From Orobanche coerulescens (lineage: Eukaryota; Streptophyta; Magnoliopsida; Lamiales; Orobanchaceae): DNA of 64,000 nt. Under the pieces are notes generated by a model, which was given only the letters and a program-made list of their open reading frames with translations, made no database searches and was not told the DNA's origin. Positions 32,491 through 43,182 of the stretch are shown here, in pieces. A program made the translations under genes and the position numbers. The stretch covers positions 68,374,001-68,438,000 of the forward strand of contig CM065817.1 in assembly GCA_033398695.1 (NCBI GenBank). The letters are read 5' to 3'. Numbering within the stretch: position 1 is the stretch's first letter; every line of letters starts with the position of its first letter.

Positions 32491-32958
32491 TGTTGGACAT
32501 TGATAATGTTAGGATAAAGTACCTCAAGTGTTTTGATAAATGCACCTTACAACCAGCATCCTACAGCAATCTTCATATAGCACTCAAACGACATTCGCCC
32601 TACAGTGAAATGAGGATTCAACTTACAGCAAATAGACTGTTGGCTATAGCAAAACCGTTGTAGGCATTTTACTTAGGAAAAGTAAAATGTAAACTTGGAC
32701 CTTTAAACCGTTGTGAAATAAGCAATTCTTTATTTACAAAGTATTCACAATTTTGAAAGTGCATTTAATGCTGATGGAGACAACTATTATGCAGCCATAG
32801 AATGTGGACTGAAAAGCATGTTATAAAGGCCAAAAAGAATGTTTGAAGCATTTAATGCTGGACACTTTAATTCAAATATTCAACAGCCGCCAATCTAAAA
32901 TATCCACATTTCACCAACCGGCTAATGACTATATTTATAGCGGATCTATTTTCAAGGT

Positions 32959-32966
32959 TATAAATA
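32959..32966 (+). promoter_or_regulatory. TATA box of the solo LTR
   Basis: TATAAATA in GGTTATAAATAGCCC, mid-LTR, at a position comparable to the TATA box of the D LTR. Confidence 0.5.
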
Positions 32967-33683
32967 GCCCAATTCAGAGGACTTTCTCACTTACTGAATG
33001 AACTGAATCATCCGAGATATTGCAAAAATCTGAAGTATCAAAAGATGATCATATTGCCATATCCCACACGAGCATATAATATCTTCAATGCATATAGCGC
33101 CTATTCATATTGAAGAGATAGTCAGTCCTAAAGTGTGAACAGCATACCACAGCAAGAAACTCAAAGCATATAGTTGTTGTTCAGAAATACCTTATAATAC
33201 AACACTTTAATCTTTGAGTACATTAGCTATTTGTGGACTAAGACGAATCTTTATGACTTGTATGGGACGAAGAAAGTTCAGAATAAAACACTAGTCTGTA
33301 TGAGAAGAAGTCAGTTCAAGGAATCTTATAGCCAATCTGTGTGAAGTGCCCAAATCTACAGTCAGGTGTATCAATCTGTATGAATGATATAACGATGAGT
33401 TTAGTTAAAATCGTAGATAGTTGTGTACGCCGTGATTTTAATAAACATTTACTCCTGTGTGGAGAACCTATGGATGTAGAGGACGTTGCCTCAAACCACA
33501 TTAAACCTTGTGTTTTTACTTCCTGTATTTACTACTTATTTATTGCCTACGATTGTTTTATACTTACTCTGAAATTCCCTATAATCATCAAGCTATCAGG
33601 ATCATTTAGTTGCTGCAGTTACAGCAACTTGCATTAGTCTTCAGCTACTCATATTAAACTTAGAAAAAGACTACAGCTTATTC

Positions 33684-33705
33684 ACCCCCCCCCCACCCCC
33701 CGCTA
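33684..33705 (+). repeat. Poly-C tract in the solo LTR
   Basis: TTCA followed by a C-run interrupted by one A. 'TTCACCCCC' is a frequent feature near the 3' end of Copia LTRs. Here it has lengthened. Confidence 0.7.
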
Positions 33706-33735
33706 AACTGTCATTTAAGTATAGCATGACCAACA

Positions 33736-34798
33736 TATAGTTTAGTGGATTGATTATGAATGTACATTGATTAGAAAATGAGCCGAATAAAGTGGTCATT
33801 TCTAGCAAGTGTCTTGACTATATGTATTATAACTAACACCCAAAACAAGAGAAACTGTGAAATGTTAAGTGTGTATGAGTGGTTCGTCCACTCGGGGACC
33901 TCTAGGGATCTATGCTATGGGTGATAGATCGCGGACGTAGTTTCCCACTTCGGGATGCTTCGGCGGACCTTTGGGGGCCGATTCTAAGGGGAATGATCGA
34001 GGGCTACCTTGTATGTGGTGAATTTTTTGATGATGTTGTTTTAATGATTAACTGTGATATATCCGGGATATCACAATATTTTGTTCTCGATGTTGAGATG
34101 GATTATATATAAGTCCTTGGTACTTGGCTAGAATGGCACTGGAAGAAAGAGTATGTATATGATCTATGGTTTGAAGTTCGGATAAGTCTTGGCTAGATGT
34201 ATTATGATCTCAAAAGTATCTTTCAAACTTTATTTTAAAGATTCATAAGAACTCAGGAGTTTTGAACCGTTTCTGATTTAAGTGGATATATCTCGGGATT
34301 TTACTATGATTGTTCGAGTGATTGGTTTGTTTATTGTTGTGAATTGACTTGCCTATTTATGTTCAAAATATTATTTATATAACTCGAATACTTGTACTAG
34401 TAAACTTTCAGTTTGCTAACCCCTGAGTTTTGGGGGCGGATGCCTTTTATGCATTTAGGTATTCTGGATTCGAGAGCATTAGCATTATTGGGATGGAAGA
34501 TGATGAAAGACCATGATGTTAATCACAATAGAGTCGGTATAGTATCATTATTTTTATGTTATATTTTTCTTCTGTTATCGTGTTCTATCCTTGCATGGAT
34601 ATGTTGACGTATTGTAGTATTGTGTATCGAGGATACATAGGTGTTGTCAGATATTATCACTATATTTTATTTATTAATTTTTGTGCAGATTGACCTTGTT
34701 GGTCAGTTATTTTTTAGTTGTTCTGTGTTTGCCTGGTGGATCCCTGTGAGAAGGGTCTACGGCGTGTAACAAGCCAAAAATAGTTTGTGGGTGTTAGA
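33736..34798 (+). other. Element H 3' LTR last piece
   Basis: Non-coding. Contains CTCGGGGACCTCTAGGGATCTATG and the 'GCTAACCCCTGAG' landmark at about 34416, the same landmark as 'GCTAACCCCTTCGGGGG' in the C LTR (54782). It ends near GTGTTAGA. Confidence 0.55.
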
Positions 34799-34810
34799 TA
34801 GCTTCTATAC

Positions 34811-35590
34811 TCACCTTTTTGAGGATTTTGACTTGTAGGGAGCCTTTCCGCATTTCTTCATGAATTTCCATAACTTCTGTATTAGGGAGATCATTTCATC
34901 TTGTGACATCTCCTCGTCATATCTTGTAGATTCGGATGTACTTTGACCTGAGTTATGCTTCTTGTTGGATACAGCAGCTAGTGTTGTAGTCCGAGCGGGC
35001 AATTCTCCTGGCTTCTCTCTTCTGTCTATGTCGTACGCAAATGCCTTGAAGTCAAAGAAGAGATCAAAAGTAGACATATTAATTAAGTTATCAGAAACAT
35101 ACATAGCTATGGTTTTTACGACCCACTGAGCAGAGAGTAATCTAAACACTTTTAAAGTTCTCCTTTTGGGAGTACACTTCACCCAGTGGTTCAAGTTCAC
35201 CGACAATGCCAGTGAATCTGAGATCAATCTTCTCAAGAGTTTCATTTGTTTTGATTTTAAAAGACTCGGATTCTTGAGTCATTTTAGAAAGTTTATTTTA
35301 TTTCGGAAGCTCAGTGTGTTTGCAAATCATCTCGAGTTTATCCCAGATTTTCTTAGCTATCTTATAGCTCTTTACCTCTGAGAATGTGTCCTTGTCATAT
35401 TGTCTAGATTAGATCTTTTTCTATAATTAGTTTCCCATTGATCCCGTGGCTTCTCCAGCATCTCAGCAAATGGTTGTCCTTCCATATGTGCAGCTATATT
35501 TACCATCATGATGCGAACGGGTCCATCTTGTACGATGAAGATCATCTCTCTTGCACAACAGCTAGATGAGCTTTCATCCTGATTCTCCAA
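34811..35590 (-). pseudogene. Element F gag fragment (Copia), minus strand
   Basis: Two open pieces on minus. 35590-35372 has MIFIVQDGPVRIMM, EKPRDQWETNYRKRSNLDN and, just upstream, WRIRMKAHL. 35245-34811 has LLSAQWVVKTIAMYVSDNL and DLFFDFKAFAYDI, with a Lys/Ser-rich end. The order matches the gag of element A (IRMQAHL, IEDGP, KAIAMRESKDL, FSDLKAFEF). The rest of F is cut off by the end of H at 34798. Confidence 0.7.
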
Positions 35591-35751
35591 TCATCAAATT
35601 CGTTAATGGAAAGAATAATGACTTTATTTATCATAGAGGAGCCATGTTGTACGGATGGATGTTTTATGAACGACGAAGGTATGCAGTTTTAGAAACTTGT
35701 GATTTTTGGATCCGGTCTAAGTTAAAAATTAAAATTTATCAGTAAAATCAA

Positions 35752-35765
35752 CCTCTCTAATATCA
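35752..35765 (-). promoter_or_regulatory. Degenerate primer-binding site of element F
   Basis: On minus TGATATTAGAGAGG, a two-transition variant of TGGTATCAGAGAGG. It is next to the LTR edge TGTTGGACA at 35769. Confidence 0.55.
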
Positions 35766-35768
35766 CTT

Positions 35769-36985
35769 GTTGGACATAATATACTTGAAGGTAATATTTG
35801 AGGGGGTGAATAAGTTGTACCCTCTTTCTGAAAATATGTGCATTGTGGAAGTCTTTATACTGTTGTTGTAGTCACAGCAACAATCTGTTGTCATGTTAGG
35901 CTTGATGCTTACAGGAGGTTTTTCAGAGTAAGTATACAATAATAAACTACAAGGTAAATGTTATATGATGGGAGTAAGGAAAGCAGTAAATGATGCAAGG
36001 TCTAGCGTGGTTCGATACAAATTCCTCTACGTCCACGATCTCCACACATAAGTTTCTTTACTAGAATCAAGGTAGTACATAATAATTATGAATCTAGATA
36101 CACACTTCTCGAGCTGTATCTTTCACACAGATTGATATACTCACCTTCACAGCTTCGATGTTCACAGAGATTAGTGTAGAGTGGTCATGAACCTCGTATT
36201 CTTCTCACACAGATCGGGAGCTTGATTTGTCTAAGTAACTTTATCCCACACAGATTGGAACCTTGATTCGTCTAAGCAATTTCATACCGCATAGGTCAGA
36301 ATGATGTTTGCTTCGTTAATCCACACATGGTTAACTTCTCAATTGTAGGTAATGTAGTATAGTATCGAGCATCAATTATATGCTTTGAAATGCTTCGTTG
36401 TATTGTGTTGTTCACAAGTTGAGGAGTTGTCTTTTCTCTTCACTGTAGAAACAGTGTTGTAGGCTGCAAAGAGTTAGTTCATTATTTTGATTGCAAATCA
36501 ATAGGTTGGCAAGTGTTTATTCACGTCCTCTTCTCCGGTTATTTATACTCGTTGAAATTATGGACATTAGAAATGTAGTCATTGCCGGGTAGGTGAAATA
36601 TGGACTGCTGTGATTAGCGGTTGTATTCTAATTAAAATGATTTGTCTTGTCTCGCTTTAAATGCTCCAGACATTCCTAGTGGACATAAATGCTCCAGACA
36701 TTCCTAGTCATCATAAATGCTCTTGGATATCTCTGTATGCGGCTTTATTAAATATGATCTCCATCTGCATTAAATGCATTCAAAACTATGAATACTTTAT
36801 GAGTATTATATTCTTTCAGTCATAATAGTTTAATTCTCCAACTGTTACATTGTCGAAAGTATAAGTCACTATTCCAAAGTGAAGAGCCTACAACAAATAT
36901 TTTGTAGCTTTAGAAGGTCTTATGCTGTAGACATGCGACTTCAAAATGTTGTGGCTTCTATTGTTGTCGATGTTGATATAGGATG
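35769..36985 (-). repeat. Element F 5' LTR, outer end truncated
   Basis: About 1.22 kb beginning TGTTGGACATAAT on plus (the LTR 3' end in element sense). Segments such as CTACGTCCACGATCTCCACAC are the reverse of landmarks in the D LTR and solo LTR. TATAAATA lies on minus at 36547-36540. The outer end is missing and abuts a Gypsy LTR end at 36986. Confidence 0.6.
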
Positions 36986-37339
36986 TGTAACACCCCTTAG
37001 CCACTCGGGAATATTACAGCGCCACAGACCCTCTTCGTGAGGATCTACCAGGCTAAATACAGAAACCAGGCATCATTACATGTCGATATGGCTTAATAAC
37101 GAGCCATAAGGCCGATTTGGTCTTTCACCACAAACATACTACTTACATATACATATCTCTTTCACAAATACACTCACAAACTCATACAACAGAAAACACG
37201 ACGGCGGAAAGGACAATACAATGAACTCCGACTAACTGTACCCAGAACTGGCCTTCATGTGATTAGTATCATTCGTCTTCCATCATTCTTCGTAACGGTC
37301 CTGTGTTTAGCTCCCCCATGAACCTGCATGTACCTGGAC
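36986..37339 (-). repeat. Gypsy LTR end, element G, minus strand
   Basis: TGTAACACCCC, then GGAATATTACAGCGCC, is the reverse complement of the C-type LTR end (GGCGCTGTAATATTCC...GTGTTACA). About 350 bases are visible before a hAT-like terminus cuts in. No PBS or coding region is attached. Confidence 0.6.
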
Positions 37340-37771
37340 TAGTGTTGCCACCGGGCCGTGAACCGCCGGTTCTGGGCCCGAACTGGCGGTTCTGGTTCAC
37401 CAGAAAATGTGAACCGTAACCGGCCCGGATATTCTTCAGAAGGGTCATTTTCGGGGCCCGAAATCGGTGGTTCAGGGCCGGGCCGAAAATCGGCGGTTCT
37501 CGGGCCAAACTGGCGGTTCTTCGTTTTTTTTTTTTATTTTTTTTTTTGTATGAAATTAAATGAATTGTGTAGTTGTGTTGAAATTTCGAATGTTGAAATT
37601 ATTTATGTTTTGTTTTTTTATGTAATTTACAATAACTTATAATATTGTTTATATCTTCTTTTTTTCTAAATTAAATGATATGTATTGAAATTTTTAAATT
37701 TTTTAATTTACAAGTGTTGAAATTTTGAAATTACTTAAGTTAATTTAATAAAAATATAATAACTTATATAT
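37340..37771 (+). mobile_element. hAT-like terminus with GC-rich subterminal repeats, incomplete
   Basis: TAGTGTTGCCACCGGGCC starts a zone (37340-37520) packed with GAACCG, GGCGGTTC, GGGCCG and GGCCCG in both orientations. AT-rich DNA follows to 37771. This architecture (terminal CAGTGTTG-like end plus GC-rich subterminal repeats) is typical of a plant hAT family different from the one at 12.6 kb. No opposite end or target duplication was found, so it is a fragment or was split by E. Confidence 0.45.
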
Positions 37772-38129
37772 TGTAATATCTTAGAATTTCGCTATGATTT
37801 TTCGCATTATTTTATCTGAGTTGTACTGTACAGAATGGGACCGATACAGTATGGGTGAATAATTTTGGGAACTGTGACAGTAGTACCAGCATCTATATCA
37901 AGGTTATTTTTAATTCTAGGATATTACATGCTTGATATGTTTTTCGATGTCGGATATACTGTATGCGTATTTGTATAATTATCGTACTTGGTCGACAATC
38001 GCAATTGAGGATATCGTTCGTCAGATGAGAATGTTATCAGAACGAGTATATGTACTCAGTATATCGCGTGTATGTATTCGGTATGTTAAAGACGGCAGAC
38101 AGTAGCAAAATGGCCAAGTATGAAAGCCA

Positions 38130-38580
38130 CTACGTATGTTAAGCATAGGAGCTTACGTACGTAATGATGCAAGCGTAGCGTACGCTAAGAGGAGTAGCTT
38201 ACGTACGTAACGAAGGGAGTTTAGCGTACGTTAAGTTGGGTACATAACGTACGTTAAGATGGGAATCGGACAGGACCGAGCTACGGTCGGCAGGTGGGCC
38301 CGGTGTCGGCAGCTTTCGGCACGGATGTGGACAGGCGAGTTAACCTCGAGCCTTACGTACGTTAAGGATATGCCATTGCGTATGTTAAGTGGGTATGTTA
38401 CTGTAGCAAGTCAATTGTGTATTACGTACGCTACGGCGCGGGTATTACGTATGTAATACAAGGTACGGAATGAGACAGTGAGCTCTGGATGTCGATAACG
38501 TACGCTATATAGGACATGTAGCGTACGTTAGGATCCCTTACGTACGTTACCGAGGGACGTTAACGTACGTAATGTGCTAG
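38130..38580 (+). repeat. Array of eleven CGTACG palindromes upstream of the E TATA box
   Basis: Eleven CGTACG hexamers, mostly within longer palindromes such as TTACGTACGTAA and TAGCGTACGCTA, plus degenerate forms (TACGTATGTTAAG). Spacing is irregular. The array ends about 10 bases before ATTATATAAC (38585-38594). Related motifs occupy the same position in the C LTRs. Confidence 0.8.
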
Positions 38581-38584
38581 GCGG

Positions 38585-38594
38585 ATTATATAAC
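38585..38594 (+). promoter_or_regulatory. TATA box of LTR E
   Basis: ATTATATAAC, followed by a CT-rich leader (TTTCCTCCCAAACTTCATTCC), mirrors TTTATATAAG plus leader in the C LTR. Confidence 0.55.
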
Positions 38595-40706
38595 AAAGGT
38601 CGGTCTTTCATTTCCTCACGAGAGGAAACACATCTTTTCCTCCCAAACTTCATTCCTCCTCACTCCTGATCCTATTTCCGACCCTTATACATCGGTTAAG
38701 ACCTTGATGAGTTGATTAGAAGCTTGAAGCTTGGAGTTCTTGATGTTTTTGGAAGTGTTCTATCTTTGTGATTCTTCTTCAAGAGGTATGCTGAAAAACT
38801 CCTCTCTTCGATTCGGATTTTGATGTTGTTGTTGACGTTCTTCTTCGTATGATGATGGTTATGGTATCGTTGTTGTGATCCTTAGTGTTATGTGAAGTGT
38901 ACGTTAAAGAATATGATGATATGTGCCTTGGATTATGAATTAGATGATTGTTAGATGTTAGAACACTTCTGATTACGTCGTTTTGTTGACTACAAACATG
39001 ATTATGGATTAATTCATGTTCTTGAAAAACTCTTGAGTGATATATGTCGTGATTTTATGGAAATTAGAAGGATTACGGTTGATTTTGGTATATAACTATT
39101 TGTGATGATAATCGGTAATTGTATTTCTATGAATTTACAAGGATGAGCCGTGTTAATCCGTAAGTAAGGTTTAAATCGGAATCGAGAAAGTTATAATTGA
39201 TTGATTATCGAATTGCGGATTGTATTCGTATTGTTGAGCTGAAATGGTTTGATTTCATATATGATTAAGATATTGTTGAACTGTTGGGTTTATTGGTTGA
39301 TTATATCGGTTATTGATTGTTATCGAACGTATCGTTAATTGATTATTGCACTAGGATGCGATAAGTGATCGTTGAGGATCAACTGTTGTGCTGCGGGTGA
39401 GATTGGAGAATGCATGGATCACCTTGATTGGGGATGAGGAGCTTATAGATGAAGACGATAGGATTGGTAACGGCTTCATCGTATCAGTATCGAGGCAAGT
39501 TATGCTTGCTCATTTCATAATGTTTAATAAATAGTTTTGATTTCATTTCATTTATGATTCATATAGCAATGATATCGTGAATATGAATTATCGAGATGGT
39601 GGTATATATATATATATGCTTGGTCTGAGATAAATCATAATGAGATTTTAAAGATGTCTAGTGGAAACGGAGACGTGAATTATCTCTGGTCTATTGTATG
39701 AGATATTGGATATCGAGGATAGTTTATCATGCCGACATTGAACTCGAGATGGTGGTTTGGTATTAATGATGGACTGTACTTCATTTTGGACTATTCGTAT
39801 AACTGTATATTCGTTCAGGGATATTGGTCGTGGAAAGGTTAGTGTCTCCGGCTTGAGGTAAATTAATATTGCTAAATTATGATAATCATCCTGTTGCATT
39901 ATTGCATGTGTGTGTTAATGATTCATGTGGTGAATGTGCATCATTTTTTGTTACATTTGGTGATGTGCTCTTTCTTTGAACTGTAATCTGTTGGGCCGAT
40001 GTATTAGGGGATAAGACCTAAATGGCACCTACGTTCCGGAGTATTCCTGTGAGATGCTTCCGTGACCCTTGGTTGCGACCTTGGGGTATATTGTGATTGC
40101 ATGAACTGTGTTGCGGGATAAAACCTGAATGGTGCCCACATCCGGAGTATTCCTGAGTAGATGCTTACGTGACCCTTGGTTGCGACCTTGGGAGTTTATG
40201 TGCTAATATTGCGTTCATTATTGGGCATTCTGTGAACCGTTGTCTGATGGGATAAGACATTGTGGTCGTGTCAGTCTTTCATGATCGAGTTATCGTTGCT
40301 CACTTGGAAAGTCTTCTGACCCTTGTTGGGAATGTGTTTCTTCGAGTTTCGTTGTCATGTTGTATCGTGCTGGAGTCAGATATGTTCTGGTCGGTCTTGT
40401 GTAGGATTTTTAGGGCGGGCACATGTAGCATGTGTTGGTTTCGACCTCACATTGAACTGTGCACATGAGACGTACTTTGTGAGACTGATTAGGTACTAGA
40501 CCAGACGTGTATCTGATCAATACCCATGGTTGGCTTGTGCACGGACACATTTCTGGATCGGGCGTATCATGACGTCCATCTTGAGTCATATTGATTGGTC
40601 GTTCATAGTCCATGTATGGTCAGATCTATTCGATAGTCGGGTTTGTCTTCGAGATCCCGTATATGTGATTTATATATGGTTGAAGATTTTATTCTCTCTT
40701 ATATCT

Positions 40707-41279
40707 GTTCCTTTGACCCTCTACTAATCTCGTTTGGAGTTCACCCTGTCGTGGGTAATCTCGGTCGTTATTGATCCTTTTATTGATCTTGTTGGATTTT
40801 ACCGTCTCGTTGGTATTCTCGATCGTTGACCCTTTATTGATCTCATTTGGAGTTTACCATATCGTTGGTATTCTTGGCCTTCGTTGATTCTTTATTGATC
40901 TTGTTAGGTGTTTACCATATCGTTGGTATTCTCGGTCGTTGTAGATCCTTTATTGATCTTGTTGGAGTTTACCGTATCGTTGGTATTCTCGGTCGTTGTA
41001 GATCTTTTATTGATCTTGTTGGAGTTTACAGTATCGTTGGTATTCTCGGTCGTTGTATATCCTTTATTGATCTTGTTGGAGTTTACCGTATCGTTGGAAT
41101 TCTCAATCGTTGTAGATCCTTTATTGATCTTGTTGGATTTTACCATATCATTGGTATTCTCGATCGTTGTTGATCCTTTATCGATCTTGTTGGAGTTTAC
41201 CACATCGATGGCATTCCCGTTCGTGGTCGGTCCTTTGTTGATCTTGTATGGAGTTATCATGACAATGATATTCTCGTTC
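40707..41279 (+). repeat. 57-bp minisatellite, about ten copies
   Basis: Unit roughly GATC(C/T)TTTATTGATCTTGTTGG, then AGTTTACC(G/A)TATCGTTGGTATTCTCGGTCGTTGTA. The period was measured between 40941 and 40998. End copies are more diverged. 57 is a multiple of three, so several frames stay open by chance and give repeat-protein-like ORFs on both strands. I do not consider these genes. Confidence 0.85.
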
Positions 41280-41570
41280 TGATGCATTAGTTGTTTATAA
41301 TCATTGATTGTGTGAGCATTCATACTTTGTATTGATATCCGGGACTTGCCATTATTTCGGGTAGCTGATCTACAGATGTATCGTGTGATATCGGTTTTAT
41401 CAGAATTGGGATCCGATTGTGCGATCCAGCGGTCAGAATCGGACATGGACAGATTATTCCTTATTGGAAATATATTTATGTTTGAGAATCTTGGTATCGT
41501 TTGAATACAGTACAAATGGTTATTTTCGAATTCATTCGTCACTTGAGAAAGCGAGGTGTGAATTGAGGTG

Positions 41571-42480
41571 ATGGTTAATTTGATACCGGAGAGCAATCAT
41601 CAACTTGCTCACGAACTAAATGAGGCTAAATCTCACAGTGAAAGCAAGACAAATGATTTTGTTCTGCTCCAAGACAAAATAAAAACTCTCAAAAAACGAG
41701 AAAGAGAACTTGAGACCATCTTGAAATCTTTCGAGAAATTATCTAAAAGGATGGAAGAAATTCTAAGCACCGGGCAACATGCTCATGATAAAAGTGGATT
41801 AGGATACATCTCATGTTCCAATAAAGGGAAAACTAGTACTGTGTTCGTCAGGGGTGTGGAACCCATTCCTGTATCGGAAGAAATCCTGAGTCCTGTGAAG
41901 CACCTGTTGCACCGCGAATAGCAAAGGCTGCCATTCCACAACCACAGTCATATTCCAGACAGCGGAATCCTCAGCCATTCAGACCTGTAAGGCGTAACCA
42001 ACAGCATGCTCCCCGAGTATATCAAAAGCGCCAGCAGCCATTCAGAAAGAAGGATGTGCCCAAATATCAAAGGCCCGCACAGCAGTACTTCCAACAGTAC
42101 AGTGTGCCTAGATATTGGATACCGGAGCCTCGTTATCCATCGCGAAATCAGGTCACCACATAGTATCAACAATAGCTTTGGGAATCCAACTGGAGACCCA
42201 GAAGGCAAGCTGTTAGGCCTAAGAAAATGGCTCCACCTCCAAGACGGCATTCGTACTGGATTAATAATAATAACCCTGAATTTTTCATGCATAATGATTA
42301 TCATGGTTACAGTGACTACGTACCTGCCCCACGTAGATACCGCAAGAATGTACCTAATGTAACTTACAGTAAACCCATTGCTGTTAGGAAAATTTGGGTA
42401 CCTAAAGGCACTAACATCCATGTACCAACATTCAAAGGGGACCTAAATCTACTTAATTGCTTTGCCTATAGGACATTTTA
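41571..42480 (+). pseudogene. Element D gag C-terminal part
   Basis: ATG 41571 is only the first Met in a surviving fragment. It is a coiled coil (LLQDKIKTLKKRERELETIL), then the KSGLGY motif seen in many Copia gags, and a stop at 41921. In other frames a Q/P/R-rich stretch follows, then AVRKIWVPKGT at about 42385. The capsid and zinc knuckle are missing. Confidence 0.65.
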
Positions 42481-43182
42481 GAGAAGGACATCTGGTACTT
42501 CGACAGTGGATGTTCTCGGCACATGACAGGAGAAAAAAGCAAGCTGTCAAATTTCGTAGAAGGTCGCGGTCCAAAAGTGCACTTCGGTGATAAATCAAAA
42601 GGAAGAACAAGAGGGAAGGGAACCCTGCTTGTGGGAAAATTCAAAGTCACCGAGGTAGCTTATGTTGAAGGCTTACAGTACAATCTACTTAGTATTAGCC
42701 AGTTTTGTGACAAACAGTTCTCGGTGAAATTCTATATTGATCACTGTAGAGTCAAGAACATCCTAACCAAAGAAGTTGTGCTCACAGGAAGCAGATCAAG
42801 TAATATGTATATTGCTGACTGGATGCCTACGAGCTCCATAATTCCTTGTTTTGTTGCCAAAGGCACTGCAGATCTAAGCTGGTTATGGCACAAGAGGTTG
42901 TCTCACATCAACTTCAAGATGATCAACAAGCTCTCCAGATAGGGAATGGTTAGAGGATTGCCCAATGTGTCATTCCGAAAAGACAGCATCTGTGGACCCT
43001 GGCAGAAAGGTAAGCAAATCAAGACCACCCTGAAGAGCAAATCCTACCTTTCCACTCAAAGAGTTTTAGAAATGCTACACATGTATCTCTACGGTCCTGT
43101 AGACCTGGTAAGTTGGGAGGTAAGAAATACTGTCTCGTTATTGTTGATGATTATTCTAGGTATGCTTGGACAATCTTCCTAA
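42481..43182 (+). pseudogene. Element D protease and integrase zinc domain
   Basis: WYFDSGCSRHMTG gives an intact aspartic-protease active site. VHFGDKSKGRTRG, LQYNLLSISQFCDKQF and LWHKRLSHINFKMINKLSR follow. A TAG (42940-42942) precedes GMVRGLP. The integrase zinc Cys pair is damaged (CGPWQKGKQ, one Cys to Trp). In the catalytic core the first Asp is replaced (MLHMYLYGP where MDLFGP is usual). The frame shifts after about 43110. Confidence 0.8.

Larger units (their letters stand above)
32491..33735 (+). repeat. Solo Copia LTR related to the LTR of element D
   Basis: 1245 bp, from TGTTGGACATTG to ATGACCAACA, inserted in the H LTR. It shares with the D LTR (50082-51333, 1252 bp) the segment 'GTTGTGTACGC(C/A)GTG' and 'ACTCCT(G/A)TGTGGAG', followed by the GGACGTAGAG-like block. 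A TATA box is at 32959-32966. No internal coding region accompanies it. Flanking five bases (TGTAC and TATAG) do not match, so a simple solo-LTR history is not proven. Confidence 0.65.
26935..34798 (+). repeat. Element H 3' LTR, split by a LINE and a solo LTR
   Basis: Starts TGTAATACCC. The first piece (26935 to about 27240) is broken by the LINE. The second (31252-32490) has leader-like text with a CT microsatellite. The third (33736-34798) ends like the 5' LTR, with the final CA read as GA. The last ~365 bases match 1-366. Summed length is about 2.6 kb, reasonable for a chromovirus LTR. The middle pieces cannot be checked against the 5' LTR, which is mostly outside the window. Confidence 0.55.
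37772..41567 (+). repeat. Gypsy LTR-like segment E, 3' end missing
   Basis: Starts TGTAATATC like the C LTR. It has a palindrome array, then a TATA box and leader (38585 on), a 'CGAGGCAAGTTATGC' landmark, and approximate repeats 'GGATAAGACCTAAATGGCACC' / 'GTGACCCTTGGTTGCGACCTTGGG' at 40005-40195. A minisatellite occupies 40707-41279. The GCTAACCCC landmark, LTR end and primer site seen in C are absent, so the right end is truncated where Copia D begins. No gene is seen. Confidence 0.5.

Noticed and set aside
40904..41596. 230-codon minus-strand ORF with a 19-residue repeat, and plus-strand ORFs at 40847-41282
   Set aside because: They arise because the 57-bp minisatellite has a period divisible by three, so several frames stay open on both strands. 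No domain or start context supports a gene.
42006..42362. 118-codon ORF and its minus-strand partner 41948-42421
   Set aside because: Both overlap the low-complexity Q/P/R-rich gag linker of element D in other frames.
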